DNA of 33,923 nucleotides, taken from contig NBMY01000150.1 of the NCBI GenBank assembly GCA_002212985.1, forward strand, positions 1 through 33,923, given 5' to 3'. Source of the stretch: Sphingobacteriales bacterium TSM_CSS (GTDB lineage: Bacteria > Bacteroidota > Bacteroidia > Chitinophagales > UBA2359). Shown here piece after piece: positions 1 to 6,424 of the stretch. Under the pieces are notes generated by a model, which was not told the origin of the DNA, searched no databases, and saw only the letters and a program-made list of their open reading frames with translations. Made by a program: the position numbers and the translations under genes. Each line of letters opens with the position of its first letter. Within the stretch, counting starts at the first letter, position 1.

Positions 1-54
1 TTTACCGACGGAACCGATAAGTTGTTTAAAGGAAATGTGACGTTGGTGAGGTAG
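1..54 (+). CDS. C-terminal end of a T9SS/gliding-motility-type protein (partial)
   Basis: An open frame enters from the left edge and stops with TAG at 52-54, leaving 17 residues that end in FKGNVTLVR. Endings of this shape (small loop, KGNVTL, then R or K) are typical of the gliding-motility-associated, type-B C-terminal domain that Bacteroidota use to send large surface proteins through the type IX secretion system. The rest of the protein lies outside the window, so neither the N-terminal domains nor the function can be judged. A perfect 17-bp terminator hairpin begins 41 bases after the stop, which fits a gene end here. The call rests on a very short segment. Confidence 0.45.
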   Translation, partial: FTDGTDKLFKGNVTLVR

Positions 55-94
55 GATATCCGATATTGCTACCGGTTAAAAGGAAAAGAAGACT

Positions 95-137
95 TTACAC
101 AAAAAGCCGCCTTTAAAAAGGGCGGCTTTTTGTGTAA
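95..137. terminator. Strong bidirectional intrinsic terminator
   Basis: A perfect 17-bp inverted repeat, 95-111 against 121-137, surrounds a 9-nt loop. The GC core (GCCGCC/GGCGGC) is flanked by A-run and T-run arms, so it can act on either strand. It ends the partial gene at 1-54. It could also back up termination of the minus-strand transporter, whose stop is at 374. Confidence 0.85.
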
Positions 138-373
138 TAGACTCAAATGAACAAGTAATTGAAACAGAAATTTAGGGTTGCCAAACCTTTATGAGGGTAA
201 CTGTATAACCATGATACACCAAAGCAAATACAAAATTAACTCCTTAACCGAAAAACCGAGACAAAAATAAGCGAACAGAACAAAATGGTCATCAGATGCA
301 GTTTGCAAAAACCCAATGAGAACGCAAAAAAACTATGTTGTGCTTCGGGGTTTTACAATTACGAAAAAAGTGG

Positions 374-1690
374 TTAAATGGTTTTTGCTTTTTCGCCCTT
401 ATCTTCAACCAATAGCGTAAGAAAGCCGGCCAAAATCATGCTTGCACCGCCAATAACCAAGGCATAAATGGGATCGTGGTGAAAAAATCTGCCCACAAGA
501 AACCCAAGTATGCTGGCAGCTACAATTTGCGGAATAACAATAAAGAAATTGAAAACGCCCATAAAATAGCCCATACGGTCGGCGGGAAGAGAGCCGGTAA
601 GAATTGCATACGGCATTGCCAGAATGCTTGCCCAGGCTGCGCCAACGCCTACCATAGAAATTACAAGCAACTTAGGGTCTTTAATTACCCCGATAGAAAG
701 CAAGCCCAAACCACCTAAAACAAGACAGATAAGGTGGGCAATACGCCTGTTGGTATAACGGGCTAAAGGAGGTATGAGCCAGGCAACAATAGCTGCCACA
801 CCATTATAGACGGCAAAACAAATACCTACCCAATTTGCACCTTCATTGTAAAGGGGAGAAAGGGTGTCGGTAGTGCCATAGATATGTTGTGTAACGGCGC
901 CGGTGGTATAAATCCACATAGCAAACAAAGCGAACCATGAGAAAAACTGCACAATGGCCAGTTGTTGCATGGTTTTAGGCATTTGAGTGAGTCCGGCAAA
1001 TACATCGGTAAACATTTTACCCAACCCGCCGGATTTTGATTTTTCAAACTCTTCTTTATCATCGGGCGGGTATTCGGTTGAGGAGAAGACCGTCCACAGC
1101 ACGGCAATAAGGAAAGAAACAGCCCCCACATAAAACGAATACCGCACAGATGGCGGAATTACTCCTTCTGGAGCTTCGTTGCTGATGTGCAGGTAGTTGG
1201 CAAAAACATAAGGCAATATTGAACCGGCAACCGCACCAATGCCAATAAAAAAACTTTGCATGGCAAAACCGGCCGTACGTTGTTCTTCGGGCAATTTATC
1301 GCCTACAAAAGCCCGGAAGGGTTCCATAGATATATTAAAAGATGTATCCATAATCCACAACATAGCTACCGCTACCCATAATGCCGGAGAGTTGGGAATA
1401 ATGCACAACGATAAGGTTGCAAGAATTGCCCCTAACAAGAAATAAGGTCTGCGACGCCCGAACTTGGGATGCCAGGTACGGTCGCTTAAATAGCCGATGA
1501 TAGGCTGCACCAATAAGCCGGTAAGAGGTGCCGCAATCCACAATATGGGCAGGTCGTCCATTTTTGCACCCAAGGTTTGAAAAATACGGCTCACATTGCT
1601 GTTTTGCAAGGCAAAGCCAAATTGAATACCCAAAAAGCCGAAACTCATGTTCCAGATTTGCCAAAAGCTAAGTGCGGTTTTTTTTTGCAT
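374..1690 (-). CDS. MFS sugar transporter, SLC45/GPH-like
   Basis: The product is a 438-residue major facilitator superfamily transporter of the inner membrane with about 12 hydrophobic segments. Residues 59-82 carry the signature loop between TM2 and TM3 (QPIIGYLSD, then W-H-P-K-FGRRRP), which is the form seen in SLC45/plant sucrose carriers and their bacterial relatives. Bacteroidota homologues often accompany alpha-glucan or maltose catabolism genes, but no such enzyme is present here, so the substrate (probably a disaccharide or hexoside taken up by cation symport) is inference. The gene is monocistronic and diverges from the secreted-protein gene at 2467. A 13-bp palindrome lies 23 bp upstream of the ATG and may be an operator. 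Length is normal for the family and no lesion is visible. Confidence 0.85.
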   Translation of the reverse strand: MQKKTALSFWQIWNMSFGFLGIQFGFALQNSNVSRIFQTLGAKMDDLPILWIAAPLTGLLVQPIIGYLSDRTWHPKFGRRRPYFLLGAILATLSLCIIPNSPALWVAVAMLWIMDTSFNISMEPFRAFVGDKLPEEQRTAGFAMQSFFIGIGAVAGSILPYVFANYLHISNEAPEGVIPPSVRYSFYVGAVSFLIAVLWTVFSSTEYPPDDKEEFEKSKSGGLGKMFTDVFAGLTQMPKTMQQLAIVQFFSWFALFAMWIYTTGAVTQHIYGTTDTLSPLYNEGANWVGICFAVYNGVAAIVAWLIPPLARYTNRRIAHLICLVLGGLGLLSIGVIKDPKLLVISMVGVGAAWASILAMPYAILTGSLPADRMGYFMGVFNFFIVIPQIVAASILGFLVGRFFHHDPIYALVIGGASMILAGFLTLLVEDKGEKAKTI

Positions 1691-1712
1691 ATGTTGCGGA
1701 GTTTTTTAATAA

Positions 1713-1725
1713 TTTGGTTACCAAA
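1713..1725. promoter_or_regulatory. Candidate operator palindrome before the MFS gene
   Basis: TTTGGT-T-ACCAAA is a perfect 6+1+6 palindrome centred about 29 bp upstream of the transporter ATG. A 7-of-8 match to the -7 element (TTATTTTG on the minus strand, 1747-1754) lies just upstream, so a protein bound here could block the start of transcription. No regulator gene is adjacent. Confidence 0.3.
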
Positions 1726-2214
1726 GAATAAGTCCGGCTAAAGCTACAAAATAACTTAAAACACCCATAGCGGAAAGGCGTTTTTTGTAAAAAAAGTAAA
1801 AAGTCTTCTGTTCGCACAGTTTTTACCCACTTATTTAAAAAGTCTAAAACCAGAAGTTGCCATTTACAGTTTGTGAAGACCTTGAAAAACATTTTTACCT
1901 ATTGTGGTTAGCATGTGTGACCAAAAACAGAGAGGGCGTCTTTAGAGTAACAACGCCCGAAAACAAACTAAATTTAAAAAAACAGTAACTGCTGCCATTA
2001 AAAAGGCACAGCGAAACACCCCAAATAAGCTGCAGCAAGAAACCGAAATGTAAGAAGGCTAAACCCCAAAAACCCAACAACAAAGCAAACAAAAACTCAA
2101 AGCGGTTAAAGAAACAGGTAATGTTATTTGCTACAGTACCTTTTTATACCCTGCAATGAAACCCCTTTATTAAACACCTATCCCTTACATAAACACTTTA
2201 AGAGCACATTTGAC

Positions 2215-2241
2215 AACCCGGCCGGCACTTCCGGCCGGGTT
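2215..2241. terminator. GC-rich hairpin, terminator-like, orphan
   Basis: A perfect 11-bp stem (2215-2225 with 2231-2241) has a 5-nt loop, followed by a weak T-rich tail on the plus strand. It sits between divergent genes, so no annotated gene ends here. It may end a small transcript or be a structural element. Confidence 0.35.
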
Positions 2242-2280
2242 TATTCATGCCAAAATGTTAAAAACAACAGGCGAGATAAA

Positions 2281-2315
2281 TTGGAACAGAATTTGTACAA
2301 TTTGAACAGAATTTG
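2281..2315. repeat. Direct repeat with 20-bp period upstream of the 2467 gene
   Basis: Two 15-bp copies at 2281-2295 and 2301-2315 share TTGAACAGAATTTG except for one base near the 5' end. Their spacing is exactly 20 bp, about two helical turns. They lie roughly 65-100 bp upstream of the candidate -33 element, which is where paired activator sites are often found. Confidence 0.45.
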
Positions 2316-2379
2316 GCGGTAAATTTGCAATGCAAAAAGCCTTTGCAGCAAAACAAAAAATTGAAACTTTATACAATTT

Positions 2380-2409
2380 TTTGCAAACCTTTGGCGTTAC
2401 CCTATTTTG
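2380..2409 (+). promoter_or_regulatory. Candidate promoter of the 2467 gene
   Basis: TTTG at 2380-2383, 19 bp, then TATTTTG at 2403-2409. This resembles the Bacteroidota -33 TTTG / -7 TAnnTTTG pair but lacks one base of the -7 box. Transcription would start near 2413, giving a leader of about 54 nt. Confidence 0.35.
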
Positions 2410-2466
2410 AGCATTTCTTGTATTGTATAGCAAACAAACTTACTACATAAAAAACCTTAAAAACAA

Positions 2467-3315
2467 ATGAAGCATTTTACCTTTACGCTTTTAATGACTG
2501 TTGTTGCTGCTTACGGACAACTGATGGCACAAACCAATTCATTTATGCAGCCCAAAAACAGCGCCGAAGCATCTGCCACTTATACCTTCGTGTCTGACCG
2601 ACGTTACAACGTAATTCATGAACTGGATGGCGAAGAGTTTATTCCCGCACAATACCAGGCAGGGCAGGGAGATATCAAAAATCTGAAACCAGGGCAAATG
2701 ATGATTGATATTTTGCCATCAACCATTCAAATTAACGGCGCCGAAGGACTTGGTAATTTTCAAATTCTTTCAAAATACCCCGACCGCGTGGGCTATATAT
2801 ACGAACTAATGGATGAAAAAGGCCAAACGGCCCGATTAAAAGTGGTAGTTGACCAAGACAATTATGTTGATCTTATTTACCTATTTTCAAAAGCAAACGG
2901 CGAGCATACGTTTTACCTTGCCCAGAAAAAAGACAGCGAACTGGCTGCCGAAAAAAATTACTTTACCGGAAAAAACCAGTACTTTATCCGCTCTTATGGA
3001 AACCTGGTTGAAAAAACCATTTTCCCCTATTCGGTTGTTGAAAATGCCACTGCCGGCGACCAACCCGTTCGAATTAAGCAAGCCGATAACATCTCTATTG
3101 TTTTTAACGAAAAAACTGTAAGTACGCCCAAAGGTACTTTCGATATTAAAGAAGCTAATACTTTTGCCTATAATTTAGAGGGTTTCCCTGCGGTAAAATC
3201 TATGATTGAAATTGCACTAAAGGGTAAACCCGGCAAAATGTATGTGTTCCTCAATTTTAAACAACAAATAGAATTTATTGAGGTAGCCAATACGCGGTAT
3301 TTCCTTATGCCGTAA
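2467..3315 (+). CDS. Secreted protein of unknown function
   Basis: The product is 282 residues long and begins with a Sec signal peptide (about residues 1-21, ending LMAQ). I do not recognise the family. The mature part has alternating hydrophobic and polar stretches suggesting mostly beta structure. It has no lipobox, no T9SS tail and no obvious catalytic motif. It most likely acts in the periplasm. The ATG at 2467 is chosen because the signal peptide starts there. The gene stands alone: the MFS gene diverges upstream, and the convergent DUF4258 gene downstream is separated by an imperfect hairpin. A direct repeat and a candidate promoter lie upstream, so expression may be controlled, but the signal is unknown. 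Confidence 0.75.
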   Translation: MKHFTFTLLMTVVAAYGQLMAQTNSFMQPKNSAEASATYTFVSDRRYNVIHELDGEEFIPAQYQAGQGDIKNLKPGQMMIDILPSTIQINGAEGLGNFQILSKYPDRVGYIYELMDEKGQTARLKVVVDQDNYVDLIYLFSKANGEHTFYLAQKKDSELAAEKNYFTGKNQYFIRSYGNLVEKTIFPYSVVENATAGDQPVRIKQADNISIVFNEKTVSTPKGTFDIKEANTFAYNLEGFPAVKSMIEIALKGKPGKMYVFLNFKQQIEFIEVANTRYFLMP

Positions 3316-3347
3316 AATTGCCATTTACCCTAACATTTAACCATCCA

Positions 3348-3387
3348 TTAAAAAGGGAGTTGAACGTTTGGTCAAATCTCTTTTTAA
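3348..3387. terminator. Imperfect bidirectional terminator between convergent genes
   Basis: TTAAAAAGGGA (3348-3358) can pair with TCTCTTTTTAA (3377-3387) with one bulge. The arms supply A- and T-runs for both directions. It lies between the stops at 3315 (+) and 3408 (-). Confidence 0.4.
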
Positions 3388-3407
3388 TTTGTTGAGTTAA
3401 AACAAGG

Positions 3408-3917
3408 TTAGTTGCAATGGCAGTTACTGTCATCGTCGTTATTAAGGTCAATGGTGGTAACTACTTTTGTTGCATCGGGGCAATCGGCAAAAACTATGCG
3501 CACGCGCTCTTTACCAGCTGTTTCCCCCTCAATGGCATATTTGGGGCAGGGCGCATTATCCATATCAGATTTCACCATGTTCACTTTCCCATTTTTAAGT
3601 ACATAAACTACCTCTTCTTCCGAAATATTGCGACAACCCATGCGGCACCGGGCATGTTTGGTGTAAATGAGTTTTTTGCTTTGCAGCTTTTGATTTACCT
3701 CATCTCCCTTAACCGGATATTCGGGATTAGTGGTTTCGGGCTGTTCAACAGGCGATTTCGGGGTTTGAGGAGAAGTTGAGGGCGCACCCGATGGGAGCAT
3801 AGAACTAAAATCGCACTTCTGTAAAATTAAGGCAATAAGTGCTACACTTGCCATAAATAACAGCAACTTTCCAAACCTGAAAAAAAAGTATTTCACAAAA
3901 CCAGAATTACCTGACAC
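3408..3917 (-). CDS. Membrane-anchored DUF4258 protein
   Basis: The product is up to 169 residues long. A single hydrophobic segment (about 17-33, ending in QKC) is followed by a Pro/Ser/Thr-rich linker (about 44-68). A C-terminal DUF4258-type domain (about 84-157) starts at the recognisable YTKHARCRM and continues through ISEEEVVYVLKNG. The domain function is not established. Several Cys residues (91, 95, 124, 146, 166, 168) could form disulfides if the domain is periplasmic, which the anchor suggests. The start is uncertain: GTG at 3917 gives the longest form and GTG at 3896 would begin just before the hydrophobic segment. The gene diverges from the aromatic operon and has its own candidate promoter. 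Confidence 0.7.
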   Translation of the reverse strand: MSGNSGFVKYFFFRFGKLLLFMASVALIALILQKCDFSSMLPSGAPSTSPQTPKSPVEQPETTNPEYPVKGDEVNQKLQSKKLIYTKHARCRMGCRNISEEEVVYVLKNGKVNMVKSDMDNAPCPKYAIEGETAGKERVRIVFADCPDATKVVTTIDLNNDDDSNCHCN

Positions 3918-3952
3918 AGAAAAAAATTTACCGTAATTAATTTATTTGTTGC

Positions 3953-3986
3953 CAAAATAACTTTTTTTGTAAAAATTTACCCCAAA
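3953..3986 (-). promoter_or_regulatory. Candidate promoter of the DUF4258 gene
   Basis: On the minus strand, TTTG (3986-3983), 22 bp, then TTATTTTG (3960-3953), a 7-of-8 match to TAnnTTTG. The predicted start near 3949 leaves about 30 nt before the GTG at 3917. Confidence 0.4.
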
Positions 3987-4012
3987 AAGTATAAATTTTT
4001 GACTGCCTGTTT

Positions 4013-4020
4013 TACATTTG
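4013..4020 (+). promoter_or_regulatory. -7 element of the aromatic operon promoter
   Basis: TACATTTG is a perfect match to the Bacteroidota -7 consensus TAnnTTTG. No convincing -33 TTTG lies at the usual spacing. The transcript would start near 4024, about 20 nt before the leader-peptide ATG. It is the only strong plus-strand promoter signal between 3918 and the aminotransferase. Confidence 0.6.
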
Positions 4021-4044
4021 CCCTGCAACACCAATAAAACAATT

Positions 4045-4119
4045 ATGCAACATCGGGCCTCATACACCAATTTTTACTTTTTTTATTACTATCAATACTT
4101 TCCTGAAACGGCGGGGTAG
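4045..4119 (+). CDS. Aromatic-rich leader peptide (24 aa)
   Basis: An ATG at 4045 opens a 24-codon frame ending in TAG at 4117-4119. Residues 6-20 read SYTNFYFFYYYQYFP. The peptide has six Tyr and four Phe, and nine of the ten residues 10-19 are aromatic. It contains no Trp. The product is probably not functional itself; its translation would sense charged tRNA-Tyr and tRNA-Phe for the attenuator it sits in. The upstream sequence is A-rich without a Shine-Dalgarno motif, normal for this phylum. The placement, between a perfect -7 element and an intrinsic terminator directly ahead of Tyr/Phe biosynthesis genes, argues strongly against chance. It is shorter than the cut-off used by most gene finders. 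Confidence 0.85.
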   Translation: MQHRASYTNFYFFYYYQYFPETAG

Positions 4120-4150
4120 TGAAAAAGGTATTTATGCTGCTGCATATTGC

Positions 4151-4190
4151 ACAAAAAGCCCCGACTTGAGTTCGGGGCTTTTTGTTTTTC
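4151..4190 (+). terminator. Attenuator terminator before the aromatic operon
   Basis: A perfect 14-bp stem (4151-4164 with 4172-4185) with GCCCCGA/TCGGGGC at its core and a 7-nt loop, followed by a T-rich tail. No plus-strand structural gene ends upstream of it: the nearest upstream gene is on the minus strand and the aminotransferase ATG follows at 4223. It therefore acts within the operon leader. Confidence 0.85.
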
Positions 4191-4222
4191 CTCGGAAAAA
4201 TAAACAAACTAAATTAAACAAC

Positions 4223-5389
4223 ATGCTTTTACCGGCAAACAGACTTCGGGCAGTAGAAGAGTATTACTTTTCCAGAAAACTGGCCGAAATAAGACAAATG
4301 AACGAGCACGGCTGTGATGTAATAAATATGGGCATTGGAAGCCCCGACTTACCGCCACATGCCGATGTAATTGACCAACTGCTGCAAACAGCCGTTTTGC
4401 CCGATAGCCACGCCTACCAAAGTTATACCGGCATACCCGAACTGCGGCAGGCTATGGCAAACTGGTACCGGCGCATATATGGCGTTGAGTTATCGGAAAA
4501 AAACCAAATTTTACCGCTTATGGGGTCAAAAGAGGGCATTATGCACATTTCCATGGCCTTTTTAAATCCCGGTGATGGGGTTTTGGTACCCAATCCGGGG
4601 TATCCTACCTATGCATCTGTAGCCAACCTGCTGCACGCCCGAACGGTTTCTTACCCGTTAGATGAGCATAATAATTGGGAACCCGATTGGCATGCGCTGC
4701 AAAACATAGACTTGCAAGGGGTAAAACTTATGTGGGTAAACTACCCCAATATGCCTACCGGCGCCAATGCTTCGGAAAAATTGTTTGAGCGACTGGTACA
4801 GTTTGCATTAGAACACCACATTTTGTTGGTAAACGACAATCCGTACAGTCTCATTTTAAACCCCATACCCAAAAGCATTTTACAAAATCCTGAAGCTGCA
4901 ACAGTGGCGCTGGAACTAAACTCACTCAGTAAATCGCACAACATGGCCGGCTGGCGTGTAGGTATGCTGGCCGGTAGGGCAGACTACCTTCAGTATGTGT
5001 TGCAAGTAAAAAGCAACATGGACTCGGGTATGTTTTTGGGCATACAGAAAGCAGCGGCCTATGCCCTGCAACATTGCAACGGCGCATGGCAGGAAAACCT
5101 GAACCGGGTTTATACCGGCCGCCGCGAGTTTGCCTTGCAAATTGCCCGGTATTTGGGCTGCCAAATCTCTGAAAATCAGGTAGGCATGTTTGTTTGGATG
5201 AAAGCGCCCAATCATATTGCAGACGTGCCGCAATGGGCCGATGAAATTTTGCACCAAAGCAACGTTTTTATTACCCCCGGATTTATTTTTGGAACGGCCG
5301 GCAACCGTTACCTGCGTATCTCGCTGTGTTGCAAACCTGAGCGCATGAACGAAGCATTACAACGGCTCCAAAAATCGGGAATTGGCTAA
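4223..5389 (+). CDS. Class I/II PLP aminotransferase of aromatic biosynthesis
   Basis: The 388-residue product is a fold-type I aminotransferase (AAT_I). Visible motifs are MGIGSPDLPP (36-45), NPGYPTY (124-130), the NPTG-like NMPTG (176-180), DNPY (205-208) for PLP contact, the Schiff-base lysine in SLSKS (Lys237) and the phosphate-binding GWRVGM (243-248). It is soluble and cytoplasmic. By position in the aromatic operon it most likely transaminates phenylpyruvate or hydroxyphenylpyruvate (or prephenate) with glutamate; the family also includes LL-diaminopimelate-type enzymes, so specificity is inferred from context. The frame extends upstream to a TTG at 4166, but that lies inside the attenuator terminator, so the ATG at 4223 is the right start. 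tyrA follows after 66 nt. Confidence 0.88.
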   Translation: MLLPANRLRAVEEYYFSRKLAEIRQMNEHGCDVINMGIGSPDLPPHADVIDQLLQTAVLPDSHAYQSYTGIPELRQAMANWYRRIYGVELSEKNQILPLMGSKEGIMHISMAFLNPGDGVLVPNPGYPTYASVANLLHARTVSYPLDEHNNWEPDWHALQNIDLQGVKLMWVNYPNMPTGANASEKLFERLVQFALEHHILLVNDNPYSLILNPIPKSILQNPEAATVALELNSLSKSHNMAGWRVGMLAGRADYLQYVLQVKSNMDSGMFLGIQKAAAYALQHCNGAWQENLNRVYTGRREFALQIARYLGCQISENQVGMFVWMKAPNHIADVPQWADEILHQSNVFITPGFIFGTAGNRYLRISLCCKPERMNEALQRLQKSGIG

Positions 5390-5455
5390 CAAACAAAACC
5401 GCCAGTTGTTACCTTATATAAACAGCATACTTATCAACCCGTAAAACAAAACAAG

Positions 5456-6304
5456 ATGGTAGTTTCAGTAGTAGGTCTGGGATTGATTGGCGGGTCTGTT
5501 GCCCTTGATTTAAAAGCAAGAGGTTTTACCCGAAAAATAATAGGCATGGAACTAAACCCACAACATGCCGGTCTGGCACTTAAAAGAGGAATTGCCGATG
5601 AAATAGCCCCCACATTGCCCGATGCGGTGGCGGCGGCTAATCTGGTAATTTTGGCAGTGCCGGTAAACCAAATAATAGCGCTGTTGCCACAGGTACTTAA
5701 GTTGGCAGGTAAAAATACGGTGGTTACCGATATGGGGTCAACTAAACTGGGCATAGTTCAAAGCGTAGCAGACCACCCCAACCGGCAGGCCTATGTAGCA
5801 GCTCACCCTATGGCAGGAACCGAATTTTCGGGTCCAACTGCCGCCTTGTATAACCTGTTTGACCGAAAGGTGGCCATTATCTGCAACAAAGAAAGCAGCC
5901 ATTCCGATGCGCTTACCATAGTTGAAAGCATGTTTCGCACCCTTAATATGCCTTTGCTATATATGGATGCCGCTGAACACGACATGCACACTGCCTATGT
6001 TTCGCATATTTCGCACATAACCTCTTTTGTATTGGCAAACACCGTGTTGCAAAAAGAAAAAAGCGTTTCAACCATCTTTAACCTTGCCAGCGGCGGTTTT
6101 GCCTCTACCGTGCGGTTAGCCAAAAGTTCGCCCGCTACATGGAGCCAGATTTTTGAACAAAACACCAACAACGTACTGGAAGTACTTGATACCTATATTG
6201 AGAACCTGACCCAATGGCGTAACCACCTTAAAAGCGGCAACTACAATCAACTTGCCCTACTTATGAAAGAAGCCAATGCCATAAACAAAATATTGGATAA
6301 GTAA
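5456..6304 (+). CDS. tyrA: Prephenate dehydrogenase
   Basis: A 282-residue monofunctional TyrA that oxidatively decarboxylates prephenate to 4-hydroxyphenylpyruvate with NAD(P)+. The N-terminus has the Rossmann loop VGLGLIGGS (about 6-14). TDMGSTK (about 90-96) and AHPMAGTE (about 114-121) are family signatures. SHISHITS (about 182-189) carries a conserved helical-domain histidine. No ACT domain follows, so no built-in tyrosine-binding domain is visible. Within the operon, its product would be transaminated by the upstream enzyme, and prephenate comes from the chorismate mutase domain encoded next. The length is normal for the family. Confidence 0.93.
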   Translation: MVVSVVGLGLIGGSVALDLKARGFTRKIIGMELNPQHAGLALKRGIADEIAPTLPDAVAAANLVILAVPVNQIIALLPQVLKLAGKNTVVTDMGSTKLGIVQSVADHPNRQAYVAAHPMAGTEFSGPTAALYNLFDRKVAIICNKESSHSDALTIVESMFRTLNMPLLYMDAAEHDMHTAYVSHISHITSFVLANTVLQKEKSVSTIFNLASGGFASTVRLAKSSPATWSQIFEQNTNNVLEVLDTYIENLTQWRNHLKSGNYNQLALLMKEANAINKILDK

Positions 6305-6424
6305 GCAAAGCTATGCGTTTCAATGCCTAAAGTGGCACTACTCTGCAAAACATTAAACAATGTTAACCCGAACCACAATAAAACAGTTAAAATTCAATTT
6401 CAAATTTATAACCTGCATTTTTTT

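Larger units (their letters stand above)
1691..2466. other. 776-bp divergent intergenic region
   Basis: AT-rich region between two divergent genes. It holds a palindrome near the transporter start, a GC-rich hairpin at 2215-2241, a 20-bp-period direct repeat at 2281-2315 and a candidate promoter at 2380-2409. The short open frames inside it have no family features and atypical composition. I see no RNA gene or mobile-element remnant. It is unusually long for this gene-dense window. Confidence 0.6.
4024..4190 (+). promoter_or_regulatory. Phe/Tyr transcription attenuator leader
   Basis: This leader transcript carries, in order, a leader-peptide ORF (4045-4119), a GC-rich segment at its end (4112-4117), a small hairpin (TATGC 4133-4137 with GCATA 4142-4146) and an intrinsic terminator (4151-4185 plus T-tail). 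The 4112-4117 segment can pair with 4158-4163 in the terminator's left arm (five G-C pairs and one G-U), forming an antiterminator. A ribosome stalled on the Tyr/Phe codons would leave 4112-4117 free and allow readthrough into the aminotransferase, tyrA and DAHP synthase genes. A ribosome reaching the stop codon would cover it and let the terminator form. Sequence and order are seen directly; the mechanism is inferred by analogy with the enterobacterial pheA and trp leaders. Confidence 0.8.

Noticed and set aside
1895..2092. Hydrophobic 65-codon minus-strand frame
   Set aside because: AT-driven composition, no charge pattern of a membrane protein end, no promoter, and no recognisable family.
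3417..3779. 120-codon plus-strand frame opposite the DUF4258 gene
   Set aside because: The minus-strand frame carries the DUF4258 motif and a membrane anchor; this one shows nothing.
4024..4190. T-box or small-molecule riboswitch as explanation for the leader terminator
   Set aside because: No T-box consensus or specifier loop is visible, and a Tyr/Phe-rich ORF explains the layout directly.
4166..4222. Extended N-terminus for the aminotransferase beginning at a TTG
   Set aside because: The TTG is inside the loop of the attenuator terminator and the extra residues have no family match; the ATG at 4223 fits.
6323..6424. Extended N-terminus for DAHP synthase/chorismate mutase
   Set aside because: The 34 added residues do not resemble the conserved N-terminus, which begins at the ATG at 6425.
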